Shown here: positions 32,554 to 41,789 of the stretch, one piece after another
Layout of the letters: each line of letters starts with the position of its first letter
Position numbering within the stretch: the stretch's first letter is position 1
Position numbers and translations under genes: made by a program
NCBI GenBank assembly: GCA_900542015.1
Contig: UQLY01000002.1
Coordinates: forward strand, 186,001-250,000
Origin: an uncultured Lachnospiraceae bacterium
GTDB taxonomy: Bacteria > Bacillota > Clostridia > Lachnospirales > Lachnospiraceae
DNA length: 64,000 nucleotides
Direction of reading: 5' to 3'
Notes under the pieces: generated by a model
Seen by the model: the letters and a program-made list of their open reading frames with translations, nothing else
Told to the model about the DNA's origin: nothing
The model's database searches: none

Positions 32554-35394
32554 TTAACCCTTTTTCAACATTTTGTCAATATAACTTCCGGTATAGGAAG
32601 CCGGATTCTTAGCAACCTCCTCGGGCGTTCCTCTGGCGATGACCGTACCGCCGCCGTCGCCGCCTTCCGGTCCCATATCGATAATGTAATCCGCCGTCTT
32701 AATCACATCCAGATTGTGTTCGATGACCACAACCGTATTGCCGCCTTCGGCAAGCCTGTGCAGGATTTCCACCAGCTTGTGGACATCGGCAAAATGCAGT
32801 CCCGTCGTGGGCTCGTCCAGAATATAAATCGTCTTTCCGGTACTTCTGCGCGACAGCTCCGTCGCGAGCTTGATCCGCTGCGCTTCGCCGCCTGACAGCG
32901 TCGTGGAGGGCTGCCCCAGCTTCACATAGGAAAGCCCCACGTCATATAAGGTCTGTATCTTGTTGCGGACGGAAGGCACGTTTTCAAAAAACTTTACAGC
33001 CTCCTCCACGGTCATATCCAATACGTCGTAAATGCTTTTTCCCTTATATTTAACGTCCAGGGTCTCACGATTGTAGCGTTTGCCGCCGCAGACCTCGCAG
33101 GGCACGTAAACGTCGGGTAAAAAGTGCATCTCGATCTTGATAATGCCGTCTCCGCTGCACGCCTCGCACCTGCCTCCTTTGACATTAAAGCTGAACCGTC
33201 CTTTTTTGTATCCCTTTGCCTTGGCGTCGGTAGTGCCCGCAAACAAATCGCGGATCATATCGAATACTCCGGTGTAGGTGGCGGGATTAGACCGGGGCGT
33301 CCTGCCGATGGGCGACTGATCGATATCGATAACCTTGTCCAATTGCTCCACGCCGACGATCTTTTTGTGTTTGCCCGGTATGGTTCTTGCCCGGTTCAAT
33401 TTCTTGGCAAGCACCTTGTAGAGAATTTCATTGACCAGGGAGGATTTTCCCGAACCGGAAACGCCGGTCACACAGGTAAAAATCCCCAGCGGGATATCCA
33501 CGTCGATATTTTTCAGGTTATTTTCCGCAGCGCCTTTAACCGTCAGCCATCCCGTGGGTTTCCTGCGCTCCTTCGGAACGGGTATCTTTAAAGCGCCGCT
33601 TAAATACTGCCCCGTAACGGATCCCTTTACCTTCATGATCTCCTGCGCCGTACCGCACGCCACAACTTCTCCGCCGTGGCTGCCGGCGCCGGGTCCGATA
33701 TCCACCACATAATCGGCGGCGAGCATCGTATCTTCGTCATGCTCTACGACGATCAGCGTATTGCCCAGATCCCGCAGGTTTTTTAACGCCGCTAACAGCT
33801 TGTCGTTGTCTTTCTGATGCAGCCCGATACTGGGTTCGTCCAAAATATAACATACGCCCACGAGCCCGGACCCGATCTGGGTCGCCAGACGGATTCTCTG
33901 CGCTTCGCCCCCGGAGAGGGAAGCGGTTCCTCTGGACAGCGACAGATATTCCAGTCCCACGTCTTTGAGGAAACCGATCCGCGCGCGGATCTCTTTTAAA
34001 ATCTGGCTCCCGATCAGCTTCTGCTGGTCAGAAAGCTCCATATGCTGCAGGAAATTATACAATTCTCCGATGGAATAAGAAGTAATCTCATAAATATTCT
34101 TATCGCAGACCGTCACGGCAAGGGATTCCCGTTTCAGCCTTCTACCGCCGCACAGGGCGCAGGGAGTGATTCTCATAAAGCTCTCATATTCCGCCTTGGT
34201 TATTTCCGACGAAGTTTCCCGGTATTTGCGTTGGACATTTTTAATCAGCCCTTCAAAGGCGATGGGATAGACGCCTCTTCCCCTCTGCCCTTCGTATTCC
34301 ACTTCTACCTGATGTCCGTTGGTTCCATAGATCAAAATATCCCTGATCTCCTGGGGATAGTCCTCGAAAGGCGTATCCAGATCAAAATGATATTCTCTTC
34401 CCAATGCCTGCAAAACCGCATTGGTAAAGCTGCCCTTGCTGTTGCAGGACTGCCAGCCCATAACGGTAATCGCGCCCTGATTGATGGACAGGCTCTGATC
34501 CGGTATCATCAGGTCCACATCAAATTCCATCTTATATCCGAGACCGAAACAATCCGGACACGCGCCGAAGGGATTATTGAAGGAAAAACTGCGGGGTTCG
34601 ATCTCGTCGATGCTGACGCCGCAGTCCGGACAGGAAAAGCTCTGGGAAAAAGTCAGTTCCTCTCCCTTTACCACGTCCACAAACAAAAGCCCCTCCGACA
34701 GCGCCAAAGCATTTTCGACAGAATCCGTCAGCCGCTTTTCTATCCCTTCCTTGACTACAAGACGGTCCACAACGATTTCGATATTGTGCTTGATATTTTT
34801 CTCCAGTTTGATATCTTCCGACAGGTCAAAGAGGTTGCCGTCAATCCGGACGCGGACGTAGCCGCTTCTCTTGGCGCGGTCCAGCACCTTCACATGCTCG
34901 CCCTTTCTCCCTCTGACAATGGGCGCAAGCACCTGGATACGGGTCCCTTCCGGCAGCTCCATAATCCTATCCACCATCTGGTCCACGGTCTGCCTTGCGA
35001 TTTCCCTGCCGCACTGGGGGCAATGGGGAATGCCGATCCTGGCATAGAGCAGACGGAAATAATCGTACACCTCCGTCACGGTTCCTACCGTTGATCTGGG
35101 GTTGCGGTTCGTTGATTTCTGATCGATGGAAATCGCCGGAGACAACCCTTCGATCTTTTCCACATTGGGCTTTTCCATCTGCCCGAGGAATTGTCTCGCA
35201 TAAGAAGACAAAGACTCCATATAACGCCTCTGCCCCTCCGCATAAATCGTATCGAAAGCAAGGGATGATTTGCCCGAACCGGAAAGCCCGGTCAGCACCA
35301 CCAGCTCATTGCGCGGAATATCCACGTCAATATTCTTTAAATTGTGCTCGTTGGCACCTCTGATCTTGATAAACTCCTGTTCTCTCTTCGCCAT
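32554..35394 (-). CDS. uvrA: UvrABC excinuclease subunit A
   Basis: 946 residues. Two ABC ATPase modules: Walker A GLSGSGKSSL near residue 35 and GVSGSGKSSL near residue 645, each with an ABC signature (LSGGEAQRIRLA and LSGGEAQRIKLA), and three zinc sites with CPQCGR, CALCGGRR and CEACSGDG/CEVCGGKR. It scans DNA for bulky damage and loads UvrB in nucleotide excision repair. It follows uvrB by only 5 bp and shares its promoter. The uvrBA order is usual for Firmicutes. Confidence 0.98.
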   Translation of the reverse strand: MAKREQEFIKIRGANEHNLKNIDVDIPRNELVVLTGLSGSGKSSLAFDTIYAEGQRRYMESLSSYARQFLGQMEKPNVEKIEGLSPAISIDQKSTNRNPRSTVGTVTEVYDYFRLLYARIGIPHCPQCGREIARQTVDQMVDRIMELPEGTRIQVLAPIVRGRKGEHVKVLDRAKRSGYVRVRIDGNLFDLSEDIKLEKNIKHNIEIVVDRLVVKEGIEKRLTDSVENALALSEGLLFVDVVKGEELTFSQSFSCPDCGVSIDEIEPRSFSFNNPFGACPDCFGLGYKMEFDVDLMIPDQSLSINQGAITVMGWQSCNSKGSFTNAVLQALGREYHFDLDTPFEDYPQEIRDILIYGTNGHQVEVEYEGQRGRGVYPIAFEGLIKNVQRKYRETSSEITKAEYESFMRITPCALCGGRRLKRESLAVTVCDKNIYEITSYSIGELYNFLQHMELSDQQKLIGSQILKEIRARIGFLKDVGLEYLSLSRGTASLSGGEAQRIRLATQIGSGLVGVCYILDEPSIGLHQKDNDKLLAALKNLRDLGNTLIVVEHDEDTMLAADYVVDIGPGAGSHGGEVVACGTAQEIMKVKGSVTGQYLSGALKIPVPKERRKPTGWLTVKGAAENNLKNIDVDIPLGIFTCVTGVSGSGKSSLVNEILYKVLAKKLNRARTIPGKHKKIVGVEQLDKVIDIDQSPIGRTPRSNPATYTGVFDMIRDLFAGTTDAKAKGYKKGRFSFNVKGGRCEACSGDGIIKIEMHFLPDVYVPCEVCGGKRYNRETLDVKYKGKSIYDVLDMTVEEAVKFFENVPSVRNKIQTLYDVGLSYVKLGQPSTTLSGGEAQRIKLATELSRRSTGKTIYILDEPTTGLHFADVHKLVEILHRLAEGGNTVVVIEHNLDVIKTADYIIDMGPEGGDGGGTVIARGTPEEVAKNPASYTGSYIDKMLKKG

Positions 35395-35399
35395 TTTTG

Positions 35400-37406
35400 C
35401 TAACGCTCCTTATCCAGCTCTTCCAATTGTTTTTTCAACTCTATCATTTTATCCCGCAGCTCCGCCGCCGCCTCAAAGTTCAGATCCGCCGCCGCTTTCT
35501 TCATCTGCTTCTGAATCGCCCCGATTAACTTCTCCAATTCCTCCCTGCTCATGGATTCGGGATCTTTTTCAAAGGCAATCTCCTCTTTGGCGATGGTTTT
35601 GGAAATACTGATCAGGTCCCGGACTGCCTTTTTAATCGTCTGGGGCGTAATCCCGTGCTCCTCATTATACTTCATCTGTATCTGACGGCGCCTTGCCGTT
35701 TCGTCTATTGCCGTCTTCATGGAATCCGTCATGCTGTCCGCATACATAATCACATGCCCGTCGGCGTTTCTCGCCGCCCTGCCGATGGTCTGAATCAGCG
35801 AAGTCGCCGAACGCAGGAAGCCTTCCTTATCCGCATCCAGAATCGCCACGAGGGATATCTCCGGAATATCCAGCCCTTCCCTCAGCAGGTTGATACCTAC
35901 CAGAACGTCAAACACATCCAGGCGCATATCCCGGATAATCTCGGCGCGCTCCAGCGTATCGATATCGGAATGCAGATATTTAACGCGGATTCCCACCTCT
36001 TTCATATAGTCGGTCAGATCTTCCGCCATACGCTTAGTCAGCGTCGTCACAAGCACCTTGTTTTTCCTGTCGGTTTCCCGCCGGATCTCAGCAATCAGAT
36101 CGTCAATCTGCCCTTCCACCGGACGCACAAACACTTCGGGGTCCAGCAGCCCCGTAGGTCGGATAATCTGCTCCGCCCGGAGCATCTCATGTTCCTCCTC
36201 ATAGACGGAAGGCGTAGCGGAGACAAACATCATCTGGTCGATCTTGCTTTCAAATTCCTCAAAACACAACGGTCGGTTGTCCAAAGCCGACGGCAGCCTG
36301 AAACCATAATCCACAAGCGTCGTCTTGCGGGAACGGTCCCCGGCAAACATTCCTCTGATCTGGGGCACCGTAATATGAGATTCGTCAACGATGATCAGAA
36401 AATCATCCCGAAAGAAATCCATCAGGGTATGGGGCGTCTCGCCCTCCTTCATGCCGCTTAAATGTCTGGAATAATTCTCAATACCCGAACAAAATCCGGT
36501 CTCTCTGAGCATTTCAATATCAAAATTGGTCCGCTCCGAAATCCTCTGTGCCTCCAACAGCTTATCTTCGCTCTTAAAAAAACGGACCCTCTCTTCCATT
36601 TCCGCTTCGATCTCCTTGCAGGCGCGGTTGATCTTTTCCTGGGGCACCACGTAATGGGACGCCGGGAAAATCGTAATGTGGCTCAGTTCTGCATGGACGT
36701 TGCCAAGCAGCGGCTCCACCTCGCAGATCCGGTCGATCTCATCCCCGAAAAACTCCACGCGGATCAGAAAATCGCCGCCCTCCGCGGGATAGATTTCCAG
36801 CGTATCCCCGCGCACGCGGAAGTTCCCCCGCTGCAAATCCATGTCATGACGCTCGTACTGAATGGAAATCAATTCGCGGATCACATCGTCCCTGTCCTTA
36901 TTCATCCCGGGGCGCAGAGAAACCATCATATCCATATAATCGTCGGGGCTTCCCAGACCATAGATACAGGACACGCTGGCTATGACGATCACATCCCTTC
37001 TTTCGGTCAGGGACGCCGTCGCCGAAAGCCTCAGCTTGTCGATCTCGTCGTTGACGGAAGAATCCTTTTCTATATAAGTATCCGTGGAGGGCACATATGC
37101 CTCCGGCTGGTAGTAGTCGTAATAGGACACAAAATATTCTACGGCATTCTCCGGGAAAAACTCCTTAAACTCTCCGTAAAGCTGTCCCGCCAGCGTCTTG
37201 TTATGGGCGATTACCAGCGTCGGTTTATTTAACGCCGCAATGACATTCGCCATCGTAAAGGTCTTGCCGGAGCCGGTTGCTCCCAAAAGCGTCTCAAACT
37301 GATAGCCCTTTTTAAAGCCCTCTACAAGCTGTGCGATTGCCTGAGGCTGATCTCCGGTGGGTTCATAGGGAGCGTGCAATTTGAATATGGAATTTTCTTC
37401 GTTCAT
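35400..37406 (-). CDS. uvrB: UvrABC excinuclease subunit B
   Basis: 668 residues. Walker A is LLGATGSGKTFTMANVI near residue 33, the beta-hairpin that clamps DNA is YYDYYQPEAYVPSTDTYIEK near 90, helicase motifs VDESHITVPQIRGM and QTIGRAARNADG follow, and the C-terminal UVR domain binds UvrC. The ATG at 37406 has GGAGGG 6 nt upstream; a longer frame begins inside the promoter. The upstream region has a LexA-like box over the -35 and an inverted repeat around the -10, in accord with SOS control. uvrA follows in the same operon. Confidence 0.98.
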   Translation of the reverse strand: MNEENSIFKLHAPYEPTGDQPQAIAQLVEGFKKGYQFETLLGATGSGKTFTMANVIAALNKPTLVIAHNKTLAGQLYGEFKEFFPENAVEYFVSYYDYYQPEAYVPSTDTYIEKDSSVNDEIDKLRLSATASLTERRDVIVIASVSCIYGLGSPDDYMDMMVSLRPGMNKDRDDVIRELISIQYERHDMDLQRGNFRVRGDTLEIYPAEGGDFLIRVEFFGDEIDRICEVEPLLGNVHAELSHITIFPASHYVVPQEKINRACKEIEAEMEERVRFFKSEDKLLEAQRISERTNFDIEMLRETGFCSGIENYSRHLSGMKEGETPHTLMDFFRDDFLIIVDESHITVPQIRGMFAGDRSRKTTLVDYGFRLPSALDNRPLCFEEFESKIDQMMFVSATPSVYEEEHEMLRAEQIIRPTGLLDPEVFVRPVEGQIDDLIAEIRRETDRKNKVLVTTLTKRMAEDLTDYMKEVGIRVKYLHSDIDTLERAEIIRDMRLDVFDVLVGINLLREGLDIPEISLVAILDADKEGFLRSATSLIQTIGRAARNADGHVIMYADSMTDSMKTAIDETARRRQIQMKYNEEHGITPQTIKKAVRDLISISKTIAKEEIAFEKDPESMSREELEKLIGAIQKQMKKAAADLNFEAAAELRDKMIELKKQLEELDKER

Positions 37407-37437
37407 GTTCAGCCCTCCGATCCATATAAATAGAATA

Positions 37438-37487
37438 CCGCGTTTGAAGTATATCATACCCAAACGCGGTTTGCAAACATTTGTTCT
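37438..37487 (-). promoter_or_regulatory. uvrBA promoter with LexA-type box and inverted repeat
   Basis: Minus strand TTGCAA (37471-37476), 17-bp spacer, TATACT (37449-37454). The box GAACAAATGTTT (37475-37486) overlaps the -35 and fits the Firmicutes LexA/DinR consensus GAAC-N4-GTTC with one mismatch. A perfect inverted repeat, CCGCGTTTG (37461-37469, read on minus) and CAAACGCGG (37438-37446), flanks the -10 with 14 bp between arms. The repeat could be a second operator or part of the terminator of the upstream operon, whose last stop is at 37491. Confidence 0.75.
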
Positions 37488-37490
37488 GTT

Positions 37491-38378
37491 TTACCATAAA
37501 TTTTCCATAATCCTTTTTTTCAGAGGCTCCGATTCCTTTCCGTGGAATTTTCGGGCGAAGCAATAATCTCCCGCCGCAATTTCCTCATAATCTCTTTCTT
37601 CGAGATAAACGGGGCTGCCGCCGTCTCCCCGCTCCCAGTTCATATAGCGAAGCTCCCTGTCAACCACCATTTTTTTCCATTTTCCCCGGCAAAATCCTTC
37701 GTTGAGCAAAAGCGTATGAAAGAAAAACTCCTCCGGTATCTGGCAGCGGTACAAATCCTTTTCATATTCGGGATGCGTCTTCACATATTGCAGCAGATCC
37801 GCCGCCGCTTCCTTTGGCAGCGAGATATAGACAAGCCCTTTATAAATCCGTTCAAATTCGCCGAGAGACTTTCGCCTGATTCCCAACAGTTTCTGCAGCC
37901 CTGCCGTCATATTCTGCAATTGCCACAAAACCGGGTTTTTAACGTTCCGGTTCTGGAAAAGATTGTAATAGCGGTATCTTTTTTGAAGCGCTTCATTAAA
38001 ATCCTCCCCGGCGATATAGCTTAAATAGATATGCTCCTCATCTACAAATTTTTCATGCAGTCTCTCAGGACTCAGAACCGGGAAATCCTCTCCGGTCAGA
38101 AGATGGAGATAACTTACCTCTTCTTTGGAAACCGCCGTTTCCATCAGATGCAAAATCGCCTGAACATGGGCATAACCGCCCCATGGAATCGAATAGACGC
38201 TGACCGCAAGACAGCCCGGGAGCTCGTTCAGCTTTGCGATCTGGTCGCTCCCGATCTCTTTGCTCTTTTTATCCACATGGATAAATACCAGGTCCGTTTT
38301 GCACAAAAAAGAGGCTAACTCATAAACTGCCGCAAAATCCTTATATGCAGTTATGAGATAAGCCTGTTTTTTTTGCAT
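37491..38378 (-). CDS. GT14 'Branch' family glycosyltransferase
   Basis: 295 residues. KKQAYLITAYKDF, FIHVDKKSKEI and IPWGGYAHVQAILHLMETA, followed by YLHLLTGEDFPVLSPERLHEKF, are the core motifs of the core-2/I-branching beta-1,6-N-acetylglucosaminyltransferase family (PF02485). PEEFFFHTLLLNE and RYMNWERGDGGSPVYL complete it. Bacterial members add sugars, such as xylose or GlcNAc, to surface glycans. No signal or membrane helix is seen. It ends the ftsEX-M23-CtpA operon, 5 bp after ctpA, far from the polysaccharide cluster, which is an unusual place for such an enzyme. Confidence 0.87.
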   Translation of the reverse strand: MQKKQAYLITAYKDFAAVYELASFLCKTDLVFIHVDKKSKEIGSDQIAKLNELPGCLAVSVYSIPWGGYAHVQAILHLMETAVSKEEVSYLHLLTGEDFPVLSPERLHEKFVDEEHIYLSYIAGEDFNEALQKRYRYYNLFQNRNVKNPVLWQLQNMTAGLQKLLGIRRKSLGEFERIYKGLVYISLPKEAAADLLQYVKTHPEYEKDLYRCQIPEEFFFHTLLLNEGFCRGKWKKMVVDRELRYMNWERGDGGSPVYLEERDYEEIAAGDYCFARKFHGKESEPLKKRIMENLW

Positions 38379-38383
38379 TGATT

Positions 38384-39616
38384 TTATTCTCCAATCTGGG
38401 AACGCAGGATTTCCTTGGCACGGTCCATCTGATTATCCGTACCGTCCTCCAAATATGCGTCCACGTCCAGCTCCAATTCTTCGTCGGGTACGATTCCGAT
38501 TCCGTGAATATCCGCTCCGCTGGGCGTATAATAATGGCTGATGGTCAGCTTCAGCGCAGAATCATCCGGAAGGGCATAAATCTTTTGTACGATACCCTTT
38601 CCAAAAGTCGTCGTGCCCAGAAGCGTCCCTTTTTTGTAATCCTTGATCGCCCCCGCCAAAATCTCGGAAGCGCTGGCGCTGTTGCCGTTGACAAGCACTA
38701 CCATGGGAACATCTAATTCGTCCCTGCCGTTACAATTATATTCCTTCCTCTTGCCGTCCTTATCTTCCGTGTATACCACAAGTCCCTTGGGGAGTATATG
38801 ATTGCAGACCTCCAGTACAGCCTGCAGGCTTCCGCCCGGATTATCCCGCAGATCCAGCACAAGCGCCTTCATTCCGTCTTCCTTTGCCTGCTGCATACAA
38901 TCTTCAAACTGTTCGATCGTGACGTCGTCAAATTCGGTAATCTGGATCGTGGCAATTTGATCTTCATCCATCTCATATACTACCGTGGGCGTTTCTATTT
39001 GTCTTCTTTCCACGGTAAAATCCAGGAAATCCGTTTCTCCGTCGCGGTATACGGTAATATCCACCGTACTGTGCTCCGGTCCTTTAATATAAGTGACGAT
39101 CTCAGAAGTGCTTACGTCCATCATATCCTCGCCGTCTACCTCTACGAGCAGATCCTCCGCCCGCAATCCGACCTCCTGCGCCGGAGATCCTTCCATAACC
39201 TTTGTAATCTTGCAGTAGCCGCTTTCCTCGTCAAATCCGATATAAGCGCCGATCCCGTAATAGATCCCTTCCGAAGATTCCATGACGGCTTCAAATTCCT
39301 CTTTGGAATAATAGGTGGAATAAGGATCTCCCAATCCGTTTACAAGTCCGTGATACAGATTTTCCACCAGCTCGCTGTCGTCAATCTCTCCCAGATAATT
39401 GCTTTCAATCCCTTTTTCCAGATATTGCAGCTTACTGATTACCTCATCGGTCAGCACCGAATCCTCGCTGCGCTCAGCCGCTTTCTCCGGCTCGCTGCTG
39501 ACAGGCGTCCATGTTTTCTGATGAATGTAGACCGCGCTGATGATTCCCACGATCAAAGTACCTGTGAGCAGACCTCCCAAAAATAGTTTAATACCGCTCC
39601 GTTTTTTTTCTTCCAA
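38384..39616 (-). CDS. S41 carboxy-terminal processing protease (CtpA/CtpB type)
   Basis: 410 residues. A membrane anchor (about 11-29) is followed by a helical N-terminal region, a PDZ domain (about 110-190, GIGAYIGFDEES to VDGEDMMDV) and the S41 protease core with the catalytic serine in NGNSASASEIL and lysine in TTTFGKGIVQ. LDLRDNPGG is the usual support motif. It acts outside the membrane on secreted or wall-bound proteins. Its place after ftsX and an EnvC-like M23 enzyme is conserved in Firmicutes and suggests work in cell wall separation. Confidence 0.94.
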   Translation of the reverse strand: MEEKKRSGIKLFLGGLLTGTLIVGIISAVYIHQKTWTPVSSEPEKAAERSEDSVLTDEVISKLQYLEKGIESNYLGEIDDSELVENLYHGLVNGLGDPYSTYYSKEEFEAVMESSEGIYYGIGAYIGFDEESGYCKITKVMEGSPAQEVGLRAEDLLVEVDGEDMMDVSTSEIVTYIKGPEHSTVDITVYRDGETDFLDFTVERRQIETPTVVYEMDEDQIATIQITEFDDVTIEQFEDCMQQAKEDGMKALVLDLRDNPGGSLQAVLEVCNHILPKGLVVYTEDKDGKRKEYNCNGRDELDVPMVVLVNGNSASASEILAGAIKDYKKGTLLGTTTFGKGIVQKIYALPDDSALKLTISHYYTPSGADIHGIGIVPDEELELDVDAYLEDGTDNQMDRAKEILRSQIGE

Positions 39617-39632
39617 TATTATTACCTTCCAA

Positions 39633-40877
39633 TTATAAATAATTCCACGGGCTCACATAACTTCCGTTCAGGCGGACAGAAAAGTGCAGATGATTGCCGG
39701 TAGATCTTCCCGTCGAGCCTACCGCCGCGATTTTCTGACCTTTGGACACTGTCTGCCCGTTCGATACGTATAACGCCGATGCGTGCATATAAATCGTATA
39801 CAGTCCGTTTCCATGGTGAATCATAACATAATTTCCCATTGTGGAACTGTAGGAAGCGGCTATGACAACGCCGCCCTCCGCCGCCAGGATCGGACTGCCT
39901 CCCGGCGCCGCCATATCAACGCCGTTATGGAACTGCTTCACGCCCAATGTCGGGTGGATACGCCATCCGTAATCATCCGATATTCTCGTATAAGAAGGTG
40001 CCGGCCAGCAGAACGCGCCGCCGGAATAGCTGTAGGCCGGCGTATCCCCTGTATCGTTGCCGGAAACATCCTGTCTGCGCTGCTCCGCCTCCGCCTGGGC
40101 AATCTTATTTTCAAGCGCGGCTATGGTCGCATTCTGCGCGGCTATTTCCGCCTCGTAATCCTTAATCGCTTTTTCCTTATTGCTGATATCCGATTCGTAA
40201 TCCTCGATCTGTTCCTGCTTCTGGTCGATCAGGTCGGACATTTCTCCTTCCTTTGCGGTCGCCTCTTCCCGGGACGCAAGAAGGTTTTCCTGCTCCTGCT
40301 CCAACTGTTCCTTCAAAACGCCGATCGCTTCCTTCGTATCCTGATACTGCACCAGCATATTTCTGTCATAGCTGGAAATCTCCTCAATATACTCCGCTTT
40401 GTTCAGCATATCGGCAAGATCCTCCGCTTCAAAAAGAAGCGTCATATAAGTCTGATTGCCTTTTTCATACATAAACTGAATGCGCTGTTTCATAGCCGCA
40501 TACTGGTTCGCTTCGTTTTCTTCCGCCTGCCGGAGCTGTTCCTGGATCTGTGCGACCTCCTGCTCTTTTTCAGCGATCCGCACTTCCAGCTCCGTCAGCT
40601 TTTCCTGCAGGGTCATTAACTGTCCGTCCAGCTCTACGACATAATCGCTCAGGTCATCCTTCGCTTCCTCCAGATCTTCCTTCTGGTCCCTGATATTGGA
40701 AAGCTGACCTTCCATAAGATCCTTTTCATCCTGCGCGTTCTGCAGATCCTCTTTGCTGTTGTTGATCACTTCATCCAATTCATCCGAATCCGTGCCCGCC
40801 GCATATGCCACAGCCGGCATGGAGCTAAGCATCGCCACGCACATCAGGATACTGACTAACTGTAAACCTCTTTTCAT
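39633..40877 (-). CDS. EnvC-like secreted coiled-coil M23 peptidase
   Basis: 414 residues. A signal peptide (about 1-27, ending AVAYAA) is followed by a long coiled coil (about 30-265), a short linker and a C-terminal LytM domain. The zinc and catalytic residues are intact: FHNGVDMAAPGG, MIHHGNGLYTIYMHAS and GNHLHFSVRLNG (HxH). This is the FtsX-linked wall hydrolase of the CwlO/PcsB/EnvC type, here with an active M23 domain rather than the CHAP or NlpC domain of some relatives. The start at 40877 is MKRGLQ; the ATG two codons before is also possible. It follows ftsX by 15 bp. Confidence 0.93.
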   Translation of the reverse strand: MKRGLQLVSILMCVAMLSSMPAVAYAAGTDSDELDEVINNSKEDLQNAQDEKDLMEGQLSNIRDQKEDLEEAKDDLSDYVVELDGQLMTLQEKLTELEVRIAEKEQEVAQIQEQLRQAEENEANQYAAMKQRIQFMYEKGNQTYMTLLFEAEDLADMLNKAEYIEEISSYDRNMLVQYQDTKEAIGVLKEQLEQEQENLLASREEATAKEGEMSDLIDQKQEQIEDYESDISNKEKAIKDYEAEIAAQNATIAALENKIAQAEAEQRRQDVSGNDTGDTPAYSYSGGAFCWPAPSYTRISDDYGWRIHPTLGVKQFHNGVDMAAPGGSPILAAEGGVVIAASYSSTMGNYVMIHHGNGLYTIYMHASALYVSNGQTVSKGQKIAAVGSTGRSTGNHLHFSVRLNGSYVSPWNYL

Positions 40878-40892
40878 AACCACCGTTCCTTA

Positions 40893-41789
40893 CTATACAC
40901 GAATATGTTTTCTGACTGCCGTGATACTGCCGATAAAACCGATTCCGACGCCGATACAGATCGATACCGGCACAAGGATCTTAAAGATCTGATCCACCGG
41001 CAGGAATTTCAAGAGCATCTGCAGCATCGTGTACCTGTTCAATACATAGTTGATTACATTATTATATACCAGATATACGATTCCCAACGGAACCAGAGAC
41101 CCCACCGCGCCGATCAGCATACCTTCAATGACAAAGGGAAAACGGACAAAGAAATCCGTGGCGCCGATGTACTTCATAATATTGATTTCCTCTTTTCGGA
41201 CGGAAATACCGATGGTAACCGTATTGCCGATCAGGAAAACGGATACCAGGAGCAAAATCACAATAATGCCTGCCGCCACATATCCTACCAGATTGTTGAT
41301 GCCGCCCAAAGCGTTCGCCATCTGGTCGGATTTGTTGATCAGCCTGATACCGTCCAGACTTTCCAGATAGCTTACCAACGTCGACTGCATGGAAACATCA
41401 TTCAGGAAAATCTCATAGTTGGAGGAATTTTCCAACGGGTTTTCCGTAAATCCGTCCGCATATTCGCCGAGATAATCTTCTTTAAATCCTTCCCATGCCT
41501 CGTCCGCAGATACAAAACGGATATGATCCACTTCCGTCCTCGCCTCGATTAAAGAACCGATTTCCGCAATCCGTTCCTCGCTGACATCCTCGTCAAAAAA
41601 GATCGTAACGGCGACATTGCTTTGCGTCTCACTTACAATATACTGAAAATTAGCGACAATAGAATATAAAATGCCGAACAAAAACAGGCACGCGCTGATG
41701 GTAGCGATAGATGCAAGGGAATACCATTTATTGCGGAAAATATTAACGATGCCCTGTTTTAACGTATAAATAAAAGTACTAAACCTCAT
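40893..41789 (-). CDS. ftsX: Cell division ABC permease FtsX
   Basis: 298 residues with four membrane segments (about 24-48, 174-196, 218-240, 270-292), an external domain between the first two (about 50-165) and a cytoplasmic N-terminus, the standard FtsX plan. With FtsE it passes ATP hydrolysis through the membrane to activate the wall hydrolase encoded next. Its start overlaps ftsE by 11 bp. In the family the external loop binds the hydrolase coiled coil; the same is inferred here. Confidence 0.95.
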   Translation of the reverse strand: MRFSTFIYTLKQGIVNIFRNKWYSLASIATISACLFLFGILYSIVANFQYIVSETQSNVAVTIFFDEDVSEERIAEIGSLIEARTEVDHIRFVSADEAWEGFKEDYLGEYADGFTENPLENSSNYEIFLNDVSMQSTLVSYLESLDGIRLINKSDQMANALGGINNLVGYVAAGIIVILLLVSVFLIGNTVTIGISVRKEEINIMKYIGATDFFVRFPFVIEGMLIGAVGSLVPLGIVYLVYNNVINYVLNRYTMLQMLLKFLPVDQIFKILVPVSICIGVGIGFIGSITAVRKHIRV

